From Emcibacter sp. (GTDB lineage: Bacteria; Pseudomonadota; Alphaproteobacteria; Sphingomonadales; Emcibacteraceae), in contig JAJFIQ010000019.1 of assembly GCA_021774785.1 (NCBI GenBank), positions 1 through 64,000 on the forward strand: 64,000 nt of DNA, written 5' to 3'. Positions 1 through 9,583 of this stretch are shown here, piece after piece. Each line of letters begins with the position of its first letter. Position 1 is the stretch's first letter. The notes beneath the pieces were generated by a model. The model was given only the letters and a program-made list of their open reading frames with translations, had not been told where the DNA came from and did no database searches. The position numbers were made by a program, and so were the translations under genes.

Positions 1-169
1 GGGTGTTGTGACTTTGGACGCGGGTGTTGAAATGGTTATGCCGGGTGATAATGTTACCGTGAATGTGGAGCTGATCTGCCCCATTGCCATGGATGAAGGT
101 CTTCGCTTTGCGATCCGTGAAGGCGGTCGTACTGTGGGCGCCGGTGTCGTCGCAAGCATTATTGAATAA
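1..169 (+). CDS. tuf: Elongation factor Tu, C-terminal end (partial)
   Basis: The frame starting at base 2 gives 55 residues and a TAA stop at 167-169. It matches domain 3 of EF-Tu: a PGDNV segment, then [21 protein letters not shown], the near-invariant EF-Tu C-terminus. EF-Tu delivers aminoacyl-tRNA to the ribosome as a GTP complex. The 5' part lies outside the window. Its place directly before rpsJ is the usual str/S10 junction. The identification is secure from the C-terminal signature alone. Confidence 0.95.
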   Translation, partial: GVVTLDAGVEMVMPGDNVTVNVELICPIAMDEGLRFAIREGGRTVGAGVVASIIE

Positions 170-178
170 TTAAGCATT

Positions 179-212
179 AGGAGCGCGGGTCAAGACCCGC
201 GTAAATTTTATG
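179..212 (+). promoter_or_regulatory. rpsJ start region: SD followed by perfect hairpin, then ATG
   Basis: A strong Shine-Dalgarno AGGAG (179-183) lies 26 nt before the rpsJ ATG (210), too far for normal use. The gap holds a perfect inverted repeat, arms 184-191 and 194-201 (practically 7 bp with a 4-nt loop). If it folds, the SD comes to an effective 8 nt from the ATG. No U-run follows, so it does not look like a terminator for tuf. The fold and the layout are seen directly; the translational role is inferred. Confidence 0.6.
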
Positions 213-527
213 TTGGAATCACAAAATATTCGCATCCGTCTAAAAGCATTTGATCATCGTATTCTTGATCAGGCTGCTGACGATATTGCCAATACGGCCA
301 AAAGAACAGGTGCTAGCGTACGCGGCCCTATTCCTATGCCAACGCGGATTGAAAAATTCACAGTATTGCGGTCACCGCATGTGAATAAAAAATCCCGTGA
401 GCAGTTCGAAATGCGCACTTTCAAGCGTCTTTTGGATATTGTTGAGCCAACACCGCAAACCGTGGACGCGCTGATGAAGCTCGACCTGGCTGCTGGTGTT
501 GACGTTGAAATCAAATTGCAGGGTTAA
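210..527 (+). CDS. rpsJ: 30S ribosomal protein S10
   Basis: A 105-residue protein with the S10 signature [16 protein letters not shown] at the N-terminus and [29 protein letters not shown] in the middle, the family's usual length. S10 sits in the 30S head and, in NusE form, joins transcription antitermination complexes. It is the first gene of the S10 operon here, 40 nt after tuf. The ATG at 210 has no close SD; see the hairpin-bridged AGGAG upstream. Confidence 0.97.
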   Translation: MLESQNIRIRLKAFDHRILDQAADDIANTAKRTGASVRGPIPMPTRIEKFTVLRSPHVNKKSREQFEMRTFKRLLDIVEPTPQTVDALMKLDLAAGVDVEIKLQG

Positions 528-531
528 GAAA

Positions 532-1266
532 ATGCGTGCAGGACTAATTGCTAAAAAAGTTGGCATGTCGCGTGTTTTTGCGGAGGGCGGAAAACATATT
601 CCGGTTACTTTGCTGCATGTGGAAAATTGTCAGGTTGTCACTCATAAGACAAACGAAAAAGACGGCTATAACGCCCTTCAGCTTGGTGCTGGTGCGGCCA
701 AAGTAAAGCGGACGACGCAGCCTATGCGCGGTCATTTTGCCAAAGCCAAGGTTGAGCCAAAATCCAAACTTGCTGAATTTCGTATTTCAGACGACGCCTT
801 CATTGATGTTGGTGCGGAAATTACGGTTGAGCATTTTGTTTCGGGCCAAATGGTTGATGTGACCGGTACCTCAAAGGGTAAGGGTTTCGCAGGGGCCATG
901 AAGCGTCATAACTTTGGTGGCCTTCGGGCGACCCATGGTGTTTCCATCTCTCACCGTTCACACGGTTCCACCGGTCAGTGTCAAGACCCCGGTCGCGTGT
1001 TCAAGGGCAAGAAGATGGCTGGTCACATGGGTTCAGAGCGCAAGACAATCCTTAATCTTGAGGTTGTCGGCACGGATATGGATGAAAGTCTTATCCTTGT
1101 AAAAGGTGCTATCCCCGGTTCTAAAAATGGTTGGGTACTGATCAATGATGCGGTGAAAAAGCCTGCTCATTCTGATCGCCCTTATCCTGGCGCTGTTCGT
1201 GCGGTTGAGGCTCCTGTCGAAGAAGCTGCACCTGCTGAAGATACAGCAGAAAAGAGTGAGGAATAA
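532..1266 (+). CDS. rplC: 50S ribosomal protein L3
   Basis: A 244-residue protein when started at ATG 532, 4 nt after the rpsJ stop. An earlier ATG at 496 would overlap rpsJ and add 12 residues foreign to the family. The N-terminus [16 protein letters not shown] and the central [23 protein letters not shown] loop are L3 hallmarks; the loop reaches towards the peptidyl transferase centre. The last 30 or so residues form an Ala/Glu-rich acidic tail, an extension seen in many alphaproteobacterial L3 proteins. Confidence 0.97.
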   Translation: MRAGLIAKKVGMSRVFAEGGKHIPVTLLHVENCQVVTHKTNEKDGYNALQLGAGAAKVKRTTQPMRGHFAKAKVEPKSKLAEFRISDDAFIDVGAEITVEHFVSGQMVDVTGTSKGKGFAGAMKRHNFGGLRATHGVSISHRSHGSTGQCQDPGRVFKGKKMAGHMGSERKTILNLEVVGTDMDESLILVKGAIPGSKNGWVLINDAVKKPAHSDRPYPGAVRAVEAPVEEAAPAEDTAEKSEE

Positions 1267-1269
1267 ACC

Positions 1270-1890
1270 ATGAAAGCCGAAGTAATTACACTTGATGCCA
1301 AAAAGGCCGGCAATGTTGATCTTGATGATGGCATTTACGCGCTGCCAGAACGTGCTGACATTCTTCAGCGCGTTGTGGTGTGGCAGTTGGCAAAACGCCG
1401 TGCCGGAACCCATAAGGTTGCGGGCCGTAGTGAAATCACAGGAACTACAAAACGTATCGGTAAGCAAAAAGGTGGCGGTACAGCCCGTCATGGTGCCGGC
1501 AAGGTAAGTCAGTTCCGTGGTGGTGGCCGTGCTTTTGGTCCAGTTGTCCGCTCACATGCTCATGGTCTGCCAAAGAAAATCAGGCTGCTTGGTCTTAAAA
1601 CGGCTTTGTCTTCAAAGCTGGCTAATGGCAATCTTATTGTGATTGAAAATATCGATCTGAAAGATGCCAAGACAAAAGACCTGAAGGCCAAGCTTGCGAA
1701 GCTCGGTCTGGAAAAAGTACTGTTCATTGACGGTGCTGAAGTAAATAAAAACTTTCTGCTTGCAGCAAACAACATTCCATATGTTGATGCATTGCCAACA
1801 CAGGGTGCGAATGTTTATGACATTTTGCGCGCTGAGAAGCTGGTACTGACAAAGGCTGCTGTAGAAAGCTTGATGGAGAGGCTAAAATGA
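1270..1890 (+). CDS. rplD: 50S ribosomal protein L4
   Basis: A 206-residue protein with the L4 segments around [11 protein letters not shown] and [10 protein letters not shown], the basic extended loop that lines the exit tunnel. It starts 3 nt after rplC and overlaps rplW by 4 nt (ATGA), so the genes are translationally coupled. In gammaproteobacteria L4 represses the S10 operon through the leader RNA. No such leader can be recognised here apart from the rpsJ hairpin, so autoregulation is only a possibility. Confidence 0.97.
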   Translation: MKAEVITLDAKKAGNVDLDDGIYALPERADILQRVVVWQLAKRRAGTHKVAGRSEITGTTKRIGKQKGGGTARHGAGKVSQFRGGGRAFGPVVRSHAHGLPKKIRLLGLKTALSSKLANGNLIVIENIDLKDAKTKDLKAKLAKLGLEKVLFIDGAEVNKNFLLAANNIPYVDALPTQGANVYDILRAEKLVLTKAAVESLMERLK

Positions 1891-2180
1891 CGGATATCAA
1901 ACATTACGATACCATCCTTGGCCCTGTGATTACGGAAAAATCCACGATGATGTCTGAATTTAATCAGGTCGTCTTCCGGGTTCCCCTGACAGCAACAAAG
2001 CCACAGATCAAGGCTGCTGTTGAAGGTCTGTTCGATGTGAAAGTTGAAGCAGTCAATACAATCCGTGTCAAAGGAAAAACTAAACGTTTCAAAGGCATTA
2101 TGGGCCGCAGAAGCGATTTCAAAAAAGCAATGGTGCGCCTCGCTGAAGGCCAATCCATTGATGTGACAACGGGAGTATAG
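1887..2180 (+). CDS. rplW: 50S ribosomal protein L23
   Basis: A 97-residue protein with the L23 core ([15 protein letters not shown], then [14 protein letters not shown] and [13 protein letters not shown]). L23 lies at the tunnel exit and docks trigger factor and SRP. It overlaps rplD by 4 nt and precedes rplB by 4 nt. The length and the ITEKS motif are typical. Confidence 0.97.
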   Translation: MTDIKHYDTILGPVITEKSTMMSEFNQVVFRVPLTATKPQIKAAVEGLFDVKVEAVNTIRVKGKTKRFKGIMGRRSDFKKAMVRLAEGQSIDVTTGV

Positions 2181-2184
2181 GAAG

Positions 2185-3024
2185 ATGGCGTTAAAAACAT
2201 ATAATCCAACATCTCCCGGTCAGCGTGGTCTGGTACAGGTTGATCGTTCCGATCTTTGGAAGGGTAAGCCCGTTAAGGCACTGACAGAGGGTTTGACAAA
2301 ATCCGGCGGTCGTAACAATCAGGGACGCATCACAGCCCGCAGACGCGGTGGTGGTCATAAGCGTACTTACCGTATGATCGATTTTAAACGGCAGAAATGG
2401 GATGTACAGGCAACTGTATTGCATTTGGAATATGATCCAAACCGCACATCTTTCATTGCTCTGATTGAATATACTGATGGTGAACAGGCCTACATTCTGG
2501 CACCACAACGCTTGAACGTTGGTGATAAAGTTATCGCTAGTGAAAAAGCGGATGTGAAGCCTGGTAATGCCATGCCGCTTTATAGTATTCCGGTTGGTTC
2601 CATCGTTCATAATGTGGAAATGAAACCTAAAAAGGGTGGCCAGATTGCCCGCTCTGCTGGCAGCTATGTTCAGGTAACGGGTCGTGACCGGGCACAGGTT
2701 CTTATTCGTCTGTCCTCTGGGGAGCAACGTTATGTTCCTTCCAGTTGCATGGCAACTATCGGTGCTGTGTCCAATCCGGATCACAAGAACATCAAACTGG
2801 CGAAAGCTGGTCGTAATCGCTGGCTTGGCAAACGTCCAAGTGTTCGTGGTGTTGCCATGAACCCTGTTGACCATCCACATGGTGGTGGTGAAGGACGTAC
2901 ATCCGGTGGTCGTCATCCTGTAACACCATGGGGTAAGCCAACTAAAGGCAAGCGTACACGTAGCAATAAGTCGACAGATCGTTTCATTGTACGGTCACGT
3001 CACGAACGTAAGAAGGGCAAGTAG
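2185..3024 (+). CDS. rplB: 50S ribosomal protein L2
   Basis: A 279-residue protein. It holds the L2 signature [20 protein letters not shown] near residues 215-235, including the conserved His needed for peptidyl-transferase assembly. The Lys/Arg-rich tail is typical. The [17 protein letters not shown] segment near residue 43 is also characteristic. It is part of the continuous S10 operon, with small gaps on both sides. Confidence 0.98.
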   Translation: MALKTYNPTSPGQRGLVQVDRSDLWKGKPVKALTEGLTKSGGRNNQGRITARRRGGGHKRTYRMIDFKRQKWDVQATVLHLEYDPNRTSFIALIEYTDGEQAYILAPQRLNVGDKVIASEKADVKPGNAMPLYSIPVGSIVHNVEMKPKKGGQIARSAGSYVQVTGRDRAQVLIRLSSGEQRYVPSSCMATIGAVSNPDHKNIKLAKAGRNRWLGKRPSVRGVAMNPVDHPHGGGEGRTSGGRHPVTPWGKPTKGKRTRSNKSTDRFIVRSRHERKKGK

Positions 3025-3025
3025 A

Positions 3026-3304
3026 ATGGCACGTTCAGTTTGGAAAGGTCCGTTCGTTGATCTTCATTTGCTTAAAAAATCTGAAGCAATGACAGATAGC
3101 GGTAAAAATTCACCGATCAAGACATGGTCTCGTCGGTCAACAATTTTGCCACAGTTCGTCGGACAGACATATAATGTTCATAATGGTCACAAATTTATTC
3201 CTGTTTACGTAACAGAAGATATGGTTGGCCATAAGCTTGGTGAATTCGCACCGACCCGTACCTATTATGGTCACGGTGCTGACAAAAAAGCGAAGAAGAG
3301 GTAG
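3026..3304 (+). CDS. rpsS: 30S ribosomal protein S19
   Basis: A 92-residue protein from ATG 3026, which overlaps no other gene and begins [12 protein letters not shown] as in the family. A longer in-frame start at 2987 would run back into rplB and is rejected. The [23 protein letters not shown] segment and the APTRTYYGH end are S19-specific. S19 binds 16S rRNA in the 30S head with S13. Confidence 0.97.
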   Translation: MARSVWKGPFVDLHLLKKSEAMTDSGKNSPIKTWSRRSTILPQFVGQTYNVHNGHKFIPVYVTEDMVGHKLGEFAPTRTYYGHGADKKAKKR

Positions 3305-3309
3305 AGGCC

Positions 3310-3690
3310 GTGGGTAAAAAATCATCACCACGTCGCATTGCAGACAACGAAGCCATCGCAACATGCAAAATGGTTCGTATCAGCCCCCAGAAATTAAATC
3401 TGGTTGCTGGTCTCATTCGCGGCAAGAAAGTTGAAAAAGCTCTTGCGGATCTCACTTTCTCGAAACGTCGTATCGCCAGTGACGTGAAAAAAGTACTTGA
3501 GTCTGCCATTGCCAATGCAGAAAACAATCACGGTCTTGATGTAGACAGTTTGGTTGTTGCAGAGGCAAGCGTTGGCAAGTCTTTGGTCATGAAACGCTTT
3601 CGTCCCCGTGCTCGTGGACGTACAGGCAAAATTTTAAAACCATTCAGCCGGATCCGTATTATGGTCCGCGAGGTTGAGGAGCAAGCATAA
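3310..3690 (+). CDS. rplV: 50S ribosomal protein L22
   Basis: A 126-residue protein that starts at GTG 3310. It shows the L22 core ([25 protein letters not shown]) and the C-terminal beta-hairpin [20 protein letters not shown] that lines the exit tunnel. Its stop codon overlaps the rpsC start (TAATG), so translation of the two is coupled. Confidence 0.97.
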   Translation: MGKKSSPRRIADNEAIATCKMVRISPQKLNLVAGLIRGKKVEKALADLTFSKRRIASDVKKVLESAIANAENNHGLDVDSLVVAEASVGKSLVMKRFRPRARGRTGKILKPFSRIRIMVREVEEQA

Positions 3691-4427
3691 TGGGTCAAAA
3701 AGTTAATCCAATCGGCCTTCGCCTTGGAATCAATCGTACCTGGGATAGTCGCTGGTACGCTGATGGCGAAGAATATGGCAATTTGCTTCATGAAGATCTC
3801 AAAATTCGTGAGTTCCTCATGGACAAACTGAAGCAAGCCGCAGTAAGCCGTGTGGTGATTGAGCGTCCGGCCAAAAAAGCCCGCGTGACAATCTATTCTG
3901 CACGTCCCGGCGTGATTATCGGCAAAAAAGGCGCAGACATTGAAAAACTGCGCAAAGCAATTGCCGCTATGACAGTTGCCCTTGATGTGAGCCTGAATAT
4001 CGTTGAAATCCGCAAGCCGGAAATTGATGCGCAGCTGGTTGCCGACAATGTGGCACAACAGCTTGAACGTCGTGTTGCTTTCCGTCGTGCGATGAAACGG
4101 GTTATGCAGTCAGCTATGCGTCTTGGCGCACTTGGTATTCGGATCAATACAGCCGGTCGTCTTGGTGGTGCTGAAATCGCCCGTACCGAATGGTACCGCG
4201 AAGGCCGTGTGCCACTTCATACGCTGCGTTCAGACATTGATTATGCGGAAAGCAAAGCCAAAACACCTTATGGGATTATTGGCGTCAAGGTATGGATATT
4301 CAAGGGCGAGATCATGGAACATGATCCGATGGCCCGTGATAACCGGATCAATGAACAGCAGAAGAGTTCTGGTGGCGGCGACCGAGGTCGGGGCCGTCCT
4401 TCTAGACCTCCTCGGAATGCAAGGTAG
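3690..4427 (+). CDS. rpsC: 30S ribosomal protein S3
   Basis: A 245-residue protein with the N-terminal [13 protein letters not shown], a KH domain around [16 protein letters not shown] (residues 70-88), and the C-terminal [23 protein letters not shown]3 forms part of the mRNA entry channel. The C-terminal Gly/Arg/Pro-rich tail is a common low-complexity extension. The start overlaps the rplV stop by 1 nt. Confidence 0.97.
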   Translation: MGQKVNPIGLRLGINRTWDSRWYADGEEYGNLLHEDLKIREFLMDKLKQAAVSRVVIERPAKKARVTIYSARPGVIIGKKGADIEKLRKAIAAMTVALDVSLNIVEIRKPEIDAQLVADNVAQQLERRVAFRRAMKRVMQSAMRLGALGIRINTAGRLGGAEIARTEWYREGRVPLHTLRSDIDYAESKAKTPYGIIGVKVWIFKGEIMEHDPMARDNRINEQQKSSGGGDRGRGRPSRPPRNAR

Positions 4428-4432
4428 AGATT

Positions 4433-4849
4433 ATGCTACAACCGAAAAAGACAAAATTCCGTAAAGCGCATAAGGGCCGGATTCACGGTACCGCTAAAGG
4501 GGGCACATCGCTCACTTTTGGTTCCTGTGGTCTGAAAGCGCTTCAGCCGGAAAGAATTACAGCGCGTCAGATCGAAGCTGCACGTCGTGCCATGACGCGT
4601 CATATCAAGCGTCAAGGTAAAGTGTGGATTCGCATATTCCCTGATGTGCCCGTATCAAAGAAACCTGCTGAAGTCCGCATGGGTAAAGGTAAGGGTTCTG
4701 TTGAATTCTGGGCATGTAAGGTAAAACCTGGCCGTATTATGTTTGAAATGGACGGTGTGCCGTTGGATCTGGCTCGGGAAGCCTTTGAACGTGCTGCCGC
4801 TAAATTGCCAGTTGCGACGCGTTTTGTAACCCGTCTCGGCGAGAATTAG
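4433..4849 (+). CDS. rplP: 50S ribosomal protein L16
   Basis: A 138-residue protein beginning [16 protein letters not shown], with [31 protein letters not shown] and the [11 protein letters not shown] loop, all diagnostic of L16. L16 organises the A-site side of the peptidyl transferase centre. It starts 5 nt after rpsC. Confidence 0.97.
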   Translation: MLQPKKTKFRKAHKGRIHGTAKGGTSLTFGSCGLKALQPERITARQIEAARRAMTRHIKRQGKVWIRIFPDVPVSKKPAEVRMGKGKGSVEFWACKVKPGRIMFEMDGVPLDLAREAFERAAAKLPVATRFVTRLGEN

Positions 4850-4861
4850 GAGTAGCAAGAG

Positions 4862-5056
4862 ATGAAAGCATCAGAACTTAATGGTAAGTCGGTTGACGAA
4901 CTTAACGGTATGCTTCTTGATTTGAAAAAAGAGCAGTTTAACCTGCGTTTTCAGAGAGCAACCGCCCAGTTGGATAATACCGCTCGTGTGCGCTTGGTAC
5001 GTCGGGATATTGCCCGCATCCATACGCAGCTTAACCAATCAGAGAAGGTAGGATAA
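4862..5056 (+). CDS. rpmC: 50S ribosomal protein L29
   Basis: A 64-residue protein, two predicted helices, with [23 protein letters not shown] as in L29. It lies near the exit tunnel next to L23. Its TAA overlaps the rpsQ ATG (TAATG). Confidence 0.96.
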   Translation: MKASELNGKSVDELNGMLLDLKKEQFNLRFQRATAQLDNTARVRLVRRDIARIHTQLNQSEKVG

Positions 5057-5289
5057 TGCCTAAACGTATTTTGCAAGGTGAAGTCGTCAGTGACAAAAAT
5101 GACAAAACAATTGTTGTTCTTGTTGAACGTCGTTTTAAACACCCATTGTATCACAAAGTGGTGCGCAGTACTAAAAAGTACCACGCTCATGATGAAAACA
5201 ATGAAAGTAAAGTGGGCGATATTGTTCGTATTGAAGAATGTCGTCCTGTTTCCAAAAATAAAACTTGGAAATTTGTCGGAAACGCTTGA
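5056..5289 (+). CDS. rpsQ: 30S ribosomal protein S17
   Basis: A 77-residue protein with the S17 pattern [31 protein letters not shown] and [13 protein letters not shown]. It is a 16S rRNA-binding OB-fold protein. It is the last gene of the S10 unit as defined in E. coli. Its stop codon lies inside a 10-bp hairpin (5278-5301) that may mark the transition to the spc unit. Confidence 0.97.
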   Translation: MPKRILQGEVVSDKNDKTIVVLVERRFKHPLYHKVVRSTKKYHAHDENNESKVGDIVRIEECRPVSKNKTWKFVGNA

Positions 5290-5301
5290 AGAAGCGTTTT
5301 C
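5278..5301 (+). promoter_or_regulatory. Hairpin over the rpsQ stop codon (S10/spc boundary)
   Basis: Arms 5280-5287 and 5292-5299 are perfectly complementary, loop GAAG. A G-U pair (5279/5300) and a G-C pair (5278/5301) extend the stem to 10 bp. The rpsQ TGA (5287-5289) is inside it. No U-run follows, so it is not a standard intrinsic terminator. It sits exactly where E. coli separates the S10 and spc operons, so attenuation, RNA processing or 3'-end protection are possible roles. Confidence 0.55.
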
Positions 5302-5333
5302 AAATATAGTGAAACTAAAGTTGGAATAAACCA

Positions 5334-5702
5334 ATGATTCAAATGCAAACCAATCTTGACGTTGCAGATAACTCAGGCGCTCGCCGTGTTCAGTGCATCA
5401 AGGTACTCGGTGGCTCCAAGCGCAAAGTCGCTGGTGTCGGCGATGTCATTGTCGTGAGTATTAAGGAAGCAATTCCACGCGGCAAAGTGAAAAAAGGTCA
5501 GGTGCATCGTGCTGTTATTGTGCGCACGAAAAAAGATATTCAACGCTCCGACGGGACTGCTATTCGGTTTGACGGCAATGCTGCTGTTCTGATCAATAAG
5601 CAGAATGAACCTATCGGAACGCGTATCTTTGGCCCTGTCGTACGTGAGTTGCGTGCAGCTAAACATATGAAAATTATCTCTTTAGCACCGGAGGTGCTGT
5701 AA
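5334..5702 (+). CDS. rplN: 50S ribosomal protein L14
   Basis: A 122-residue protein, the exact usual length of L14, starting [28 protein letters not shown] and ending in [18 protein letters not shown]. It is a small beta-barrel at the 30S interface. It lies 44 nt after rpsQ, the longest gap so far in the cluster. Its TAA overlaps the rplX ATG. Confidence 0.98.
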   Translation: MIQMQTNLDVADNSGARRVQCIKVLGGSKRKVAGVGDVIVVSIKEAIPRGKVKKGQVHRAVIVRTKKDIQRSDGTAIRFDGNAAVLINKQNEPIGTRIFGPVVRELRAAKHMKIISLAPEVL

Positions 5703-6022
5703 TGGCGACTGCAAAATTTAAAATTAAGAAGGGTGATGAAGTCATCATCCTCACCGGTAAGGATAAAGGCAAGAAGGGCGAGATCATCCGTATGATCCCT
5801 GCCAAGTCTCGCGCCGTTGTCCAGGGTGTCAATATGGTGAAACGCCATACCCGTCAGACTCAAACAGAAGAAGGTGGAATTATTTCCAAAGAAGCCTCTA
5901 TTCATGTTTCGAATCTGGCCTTGATTGACCCCAAGTCGGACAAAGCGACCAAAGCTGGTTACAAAATTGAAAAAGATGGAACCAAGGTTCGTATCTCTAA
6001 AGCATCAGGGGAGGCAATCTAA
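5702..6022 (+). CDS. rplX: 50S ribosomal protein L24
   Basis: A 106-residue protein with the KOW motif [22 protein letters not shown] (residues 7-28) and [23 protein letters not shown]24 is an assembly initiator of the 50S subunit. Its stop overlaps the rplE start (TAATG). Confidence 0.97.
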   Translation: MATAKFKIKKGDEVIILTGKDKGKKGEIIRMIPAKSRAVVQGVNMVKRHTRQTQTEEGGIISKEASIHVSNLALIDPKSDKATKAGYKIEKDGTKVRISKASGEAI

Positions 6023-6573
6023 TGGCTAAATATACCCCACGTTTACGTGAAGTTTACGATAGTGAAGTTCGCGGTACATTGCAGAAAGAATTCGAATTTG
6101 GCAACGTGATGGAAATTCCACGCCTTGAGAAAATCGTAATCAACATGGGTGTTGGTGAAGCCGTAGGCGACAGCAAGAAGATCAAAAAAGCTGTTGAGGA
6201 AATGACTAAGATTTCCGGCCAGAAGCCCGTCACCACCAAAGCGAAAAAATCTATTGCGACGTTTAAACTTCGTGAAGAAATGGCAATTGGCTGCAAGGTA
6301 ACCCTTCGTGGCAACCGCATGTATGAGTTTCTGGATCGTCTGATTCAGGTTGCATTGCCACGTGTTCGTGACTTTCGCGGTGTCAAACCAACAAGCTTTG
6401 ATGGTCGGGGCAATTATGCTCTTGGCATTAAAGAACAGTTGGTATTTCCTGAAATCTCCTACGATGACGTAGACGATACACGGGGAATGGACATCATCAT
6501 TTGTACATCAGCGAAAACTGACGATGAAGCAAGATCGCTTCTCACTGGTTTTCAGATGCCATTCCACAAATAA
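6022..6573 (+). CDS. rplE: 50S ribosomal protein L5
   Basis: A 183-residue protein with the L5 signatures [35 protein letters not shown] and [16 protein letters not shown]. It binds 5S rRNA together with L18. The sequence is full length. Confidence 0.97.
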   Translation: MAKYTPRLREVYDSEVRGTLQKEFEFGNVMEIPRLEKIVINMGVGEAVGDSKKIKKAVEEMTKISGQKPVTTKAKKSIATFKLREEMAIGCKVTLRGNRMYEFLDRLIQVALPRVRDFRGVKPTSFDGRGNYALGIKEQLVFPEISYDDVDDTRGMDIIICTSAKTDDEARSLLTGFQMPFHK

Positions 6574-6594
6574 GAATAGGCAGGGAAATTTGAT

Positions 6595-6900
6595 ATGGCT
6601 AAAGTAAGTGCTATTGAAAAAAACATGAAGCGGGAGCGTTTGGTTGCTAAATATGCAGAAAAACGTGCAGCTTTGAAAAAAGCAGCGGTTGATCCGGACC
6701 TCTCACCAGAGGAACAGTTCATGGCGCGGCTTGCGCTCGCTAAACTGCCTCGGAACAGTGCGCCGACCCGGTTACGCAACCGTTGTCAGGTAACTGGTCG
6801 TCCGCGCAGTTATTATCGTAAATTTAAAATGTCTCGTATCGCACTCCGTGATTTGGCCTCTGACGGCTATCTTCCCGGTGTGACGAAGTCGAGCTGGTAA
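6595..6900 (+). CDS. rpsN: 30S ribosomal protein S14 (zinc-independent form)
   Basis: A 101-residue protein, the long S14 form. It has [26 protein letters not shown] near the C-terminus and lacks the CxxC pairs of the short zinc-binding form. It has a 21-nt gap after rplE. Confidence 0.97.
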   Translation: MAKVSAIEKNMKRERLVAKYAEKRAALKKAAVDPDLSPEEQFMARLALAKLPRNSAPTRLRNRCQVTGRPRSYYRKFKMSRIALRDLASDGYLPGVTKSSW

Positions 6901-6914
6901 GGAGGACAGACAAG

Positions 6915-7313
6915 ATGTCAATGAGTGATCCTCTAGCAGATATGATTACACGCATCCGTAACGGACAACGTGTTAATAAGGAAACTGTTAGTTCGCCTGC
7001 GTCCAACATGCGTCAAAGAGTACTTGACGTGCTGGAACGTGAAGGCTTTATCCGTGGTTATAACCGTAATGATGACAATAATGGCAAACCACAGATTAGT
7101 ATTGAGCTGAAATATCATGAAGGCAGTCCGGTAATCCGCGAAATCAAGCGTATTTCCAAGCCTGGTCTTCGGGTTTATTCTTCTGTGGCTGATCTGCCAC
7201 GGATCAGAAATGGACTAGGTATTTCTATTGTATCAACCCCAAAAGGTGTTCTCTCCGATTCTGAAGCTCGCGCTCAGAATGTTGGTGGCGAGATCATCTG
7301 CACAGTATTCTAA
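6915..7313 (+). CDS. rpsH: 30S ribosomal protein S8
   Basis: A 132-residue protein beginning [18 protein letters not shown] and ending with [31 protein letters not shown], both S8-specific. It is a central-domain 16S rRNA-binding protein and, in E. coli, the repressor of the spc operon. A GGAGG SD lies about 10 nt upstream (6901-6905). Confidence 0.97.
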   Translation: MSMSDPLADMITRIRNGQRVNKETVSSPASNMRQRVLDVLEREGFIRGYNRNDDNNGKPQISIELKYHEGSPVIREIKRISKPGLRVYSSVADLPRIRNGLGISIVSTPKGVLSDSEARAQNVGGEIICTVF

Positions 7314-7324
7314 GGATATTAATT

Positions 7325-7858
7325 ATGTCTAGAATTGGTAAAAAAGCGATTGCTGTGCCACAGGGTATTGAAGCAAATCTCAATGGTAGAGATCTTACCA
7401 TTAAAGGCCCGAAGGGTGCGCTTTCCATGACTTTCGTTAATGATGTTGATGTGAAGCTTGCAGATGGCAATATTTCCGTAATGCCAGTTGGTGAAACAAA
7501 GCGCGCGCGCTCCATGTGGGGTATGCAACGCACATTGGCCGCTAACCTTATTGAAGGCGTGACCAACGGATATTCCAAGACACTGCTTTTGGTTGGTGTC
7601 GGTTATCGTGCCGCAATCCAGGGTAAACAGGTCAAGCTTCAGCTTGGTTTCAGTCATGATGTTATGTATCCGATCCCCGAAGGCATTGATATTAAATGCC
7701 CGGATCAGACAACAATTATCATATCTGGTATCGACAAACAAAAAGTCGGACAGGTTGCTGCAGAAATTCGTGAATGGCGTAAACCAGAGCCTTATAAAGG
7801 CAAGGGTGTTAAATACGCTGATGAATATATCTTCCGTAAAGAAGGTAAGAAGAAATAA
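7325..7858 (+). CDS. rplF: 50S ribosomal protein L6
   Basis: A 177-residue protein with the N-terminal [17 protein letters not shown] and the C-terminal repeat ending [26 protein letters not shown], diagnostic of L6. It lies near the sarcin-ricin loop. Confidence 0.97.
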   Translation: MSRIGKKAIAVPQGIEANLNGRDLTIKGPKGALSMTFVNDVDVKLADGNISVMPVGETKRARSMWGMQRTLAANLIEGVTNGYSKTLLLVGVGYRAAIQGKQVKLQLGFSHDVMYPIPEGIDIKCPDQTTIIISGIDKQKVGQVAAEIREWRKPEPYKGKGVKYADEYIFRKEGKKK

Positions 7859-7870
7859 TAGGTGGTCGTA

Positions 7871-8233
7871 ATGCTTAATGGACAAAAATTATTCAATCGC
7901 CGCCGTCAGCGGGTACGTACAAGTATCCGCAAGGTGGCAGCAGGACGGCCCCGCCTTTCTGTACATCGCACAAACCAGCATATCTATGCGCAGGTTATTG
8001 ATGATGCACAGGGTGTGACAGTTGCTGCGGCATCCACATTGGATGTTGATCTGCGCAAAGGTCTGAAAGTTGGAAGCAACTCTGAGGCCGCCGCACAGGT
8101 AGGAAAATTAATTGCAGACCGCGCCAAAAGTGCCGGTGTTGATACAGTCGTTTTTGATCGCGGTGGATTTCTTTTCCATGGCCGTGTCAAAGCACTGGCA
8201 GACGCCGCGCGTGAAGCTGGTTTGAATTTCTAG
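7871..8233 (+). CDS. rplR: 50S ribosomal protein L18
   Basis: A 120-residue protein from ATG 7871, chosen over GTG 7862 because AGGTGG at 7860-7865 sits 5 nt before this ATG. The [20 protein letters not shown] and [26 protein letters not shown] segments are L18 hallmarks. L18 binds 5S rRNA with L5. Confidence 0.96.
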   Translation: MLNGQKLFNRRRQRVRTSIRKVAAGRPRLSVHRTNQHIYAQVIDDAQGVTVAAASTLDVDLRKGLKVGSNSEAAAQVGKLIADRAKSAGVDTVVFDRGGFLFHGRVKALADAAREAGLNF

Positions 8234-8254
8234 AGTTTATGAAGGGAAGACAAT

Positions 8255-8824
8255 ATGGCGCGATTTGAAAAAGAAGCTCGTCAGCAGGAAAGTGATCTGA
8301 TTGAAAAATTGGTTCATATTAACCGCGTGGCCAAAGTGGTCAAAGGTGGTCGTCGTTTCGGTTTTGCAGCTTTGGTCGTTGTTGGTGATGGCAAAGGTAA
8401 AGTAGGCTTCGGTAAGGGTAAAGCCCGTGAAGTACCTGAAGCAATTCGTAAAGCGACAGAAGAAGCCAAGAAAAGCATGGTTCGTATCCCTCTGCGTGAA
8501 GGCAGAACATTACATCATGACATTGAAGGCCGTCACGGCGCGGGTAAAGTTGTTATCCGCTCTGCACAGGCTGGTACGGGTATCATTGCCGGTGGCCCAA
8601 TGCGTGCAGTATTTGAAGCTCTGGGTGTTCAGGATGTTGTAACCAAGTCAACAGGGTCATCTAACCCTTACAACATGGTTCGCGGAACATTTAATGCTCT
8701 CAGCAAGCAATCTTCACCGCGTATGGTTGCGGCAAGACGGAGCAAAAAAGTAAGCGAAATCGTGAACCGTCGCGGTGAACGTACGGCTGCTGCGCCTGAA
8801 GCTGTACAAGAAGTAACGGAGTAA
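8255..8824 (+). CDS. rpsE: 30S ribosomal protein S5
   Basis: A 189-residue protein with the S5 double-stranded RNA-binding domain ([21 protein letters not shown]) and [19 protein letters not shown]. The C-terminal half follows with [20 protein letters not shown]. It takes part in decoding fidelity. It starts 21 nt after rplR. Confidence 0.98.
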   Translation: MARFEKEARQQESDLIEKLVHINRVAKVVKGGRRFGFAALVVVGDGKGKVGFGKGKAREVPEAIRKATEEAKKSMVRIPLREGRTLHHDIEGRHGAGKVVIRSAQAGTGIIAGGPMRAVFEALGVQDVVTKSTGSSNPYNMVRGTFNALSKQSSPRMVAARRSKKVSEIVNRRGERTAAAPEAVQEVTE

Positions 8825-8828
8825 GCTA

Positions 8829-9017
8829 ATGGCTGTTAAAAAAACATTGAAGGTAACGCAGGTCGGTAGCCCGATCCGCCGTCCACAGGATCAACGGGCA
8901 ACATTGATTGGCCTAGGTCTGAATAAAATGCACCGCACACGTGAACTTGAAGATACGCCATCTGTTCGTGGCATGATCCACAAGGTTCGCCATATGGTGA
9001 AGGTTGAAGAAGTTTAA
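8829..9017 (+). CDS. rpmD: 50S ribosomal protein L30
   Basis: A 62-residue protein with [41 protein letters not shown], the full L30 signature. A 54-nt gap with a weak imperfect stem follows before rplO. Confidence 0.96.
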   Translation: MAVKKTLKVTQVGSPIRRPQDQRATLIGLGLNKMHRTRELEDTPSVRGMIHKVRHMVKVEEV

Positions 9018-9071
9018 TCCCTCCCCATATGATCTTAGTCATAGGGAACAGGTTGAAAAAGGTTTAGAACC

Positions 9072-9557
9072 ATGAGACTGAATGAATTAGCCGATAACCC
9101 CGGCGCAACAAAAAACCGCAAGCGTATTGGTCGCGGTATCGGTTCCGGTAAAGGAAAGACCGGTGGACGTGGCGTAAAAGGTCAGAAATCCCGTTCTGGG
9201 GTTGCGATCAAAGGCTTTGAAGGTGGGCAAATGCCTCTCTATCAACGTCTGCCAAAACGCGGATTTAACAATATTAACCGGAAAAATTTCGTCCCGGTAA
9301 ATCTTGGCCGCTTGCAGGAAGCAATTGACGCTAAGAAAATTGACGCTAAAAAAACCATTACCATCGAACTGCTTAAAGCTGCCGGTGTGGTGAATGGTGT
9401 TAAAGATGGCGTTCGTTTGCTGGCTAAAGGTGAATTGAAAGCAAAAATAACAATCGAAGTTTCCGGTGCTTCAGCGGCTGCTGTTGCGGCTGTTGAAAAA
9501 GCAGGCGGTACAGTGGCGGTAACACCTGCTGCGGCATCTGCGGAAACTTCTGAATAA
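9072..9557 (+). CDS. rplO: 50S ribosomal protein L15
   Basis: A 161-residue protein beginning [41 protein letters not shown], the L15 glycine/basic N-terminus. The [15 protein letters not shown] segment and an Ala-rich C-terminal end ([12 protein letters not shown]) follow. It directly precedes secY, as in most bacteria. Confidence 0.97.
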   Translation: MRLNELADNPGATKNRKRIGRGIGSGKGKTGGRGVKGQKSRSGVAIKGFEGGQMPLYQRLPKRGFNNINRKNFVPVNLGRLQEAIDAKKIDAKKTITIELLKAAGVVNGVKDGVRLLAKGELKAKITIEVSGASAAAVAAVEKAGGTVAVTPAAASAETSE

Positions 9558-9583
9558 TAATTGTAAACAGGGATTAAAACTAG

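Noticed and set aside
2191-2916. 241-residue open frame on the minus strand over rplB
   Set aside because: Shadow of the strongly conserved L2 gene; composition is odd (His, Thr, Ile rich) with no motif.
3528-4058. 176-residue open frame on the minus strand over rplV/rpsC
   Set aside because: Antisense shadow of two certain ribosomal genes.
9018-9071. Possible hairpin between rpmD and rplO
   Set aside because: Only a 5-bp core with mismatches; no T-run.
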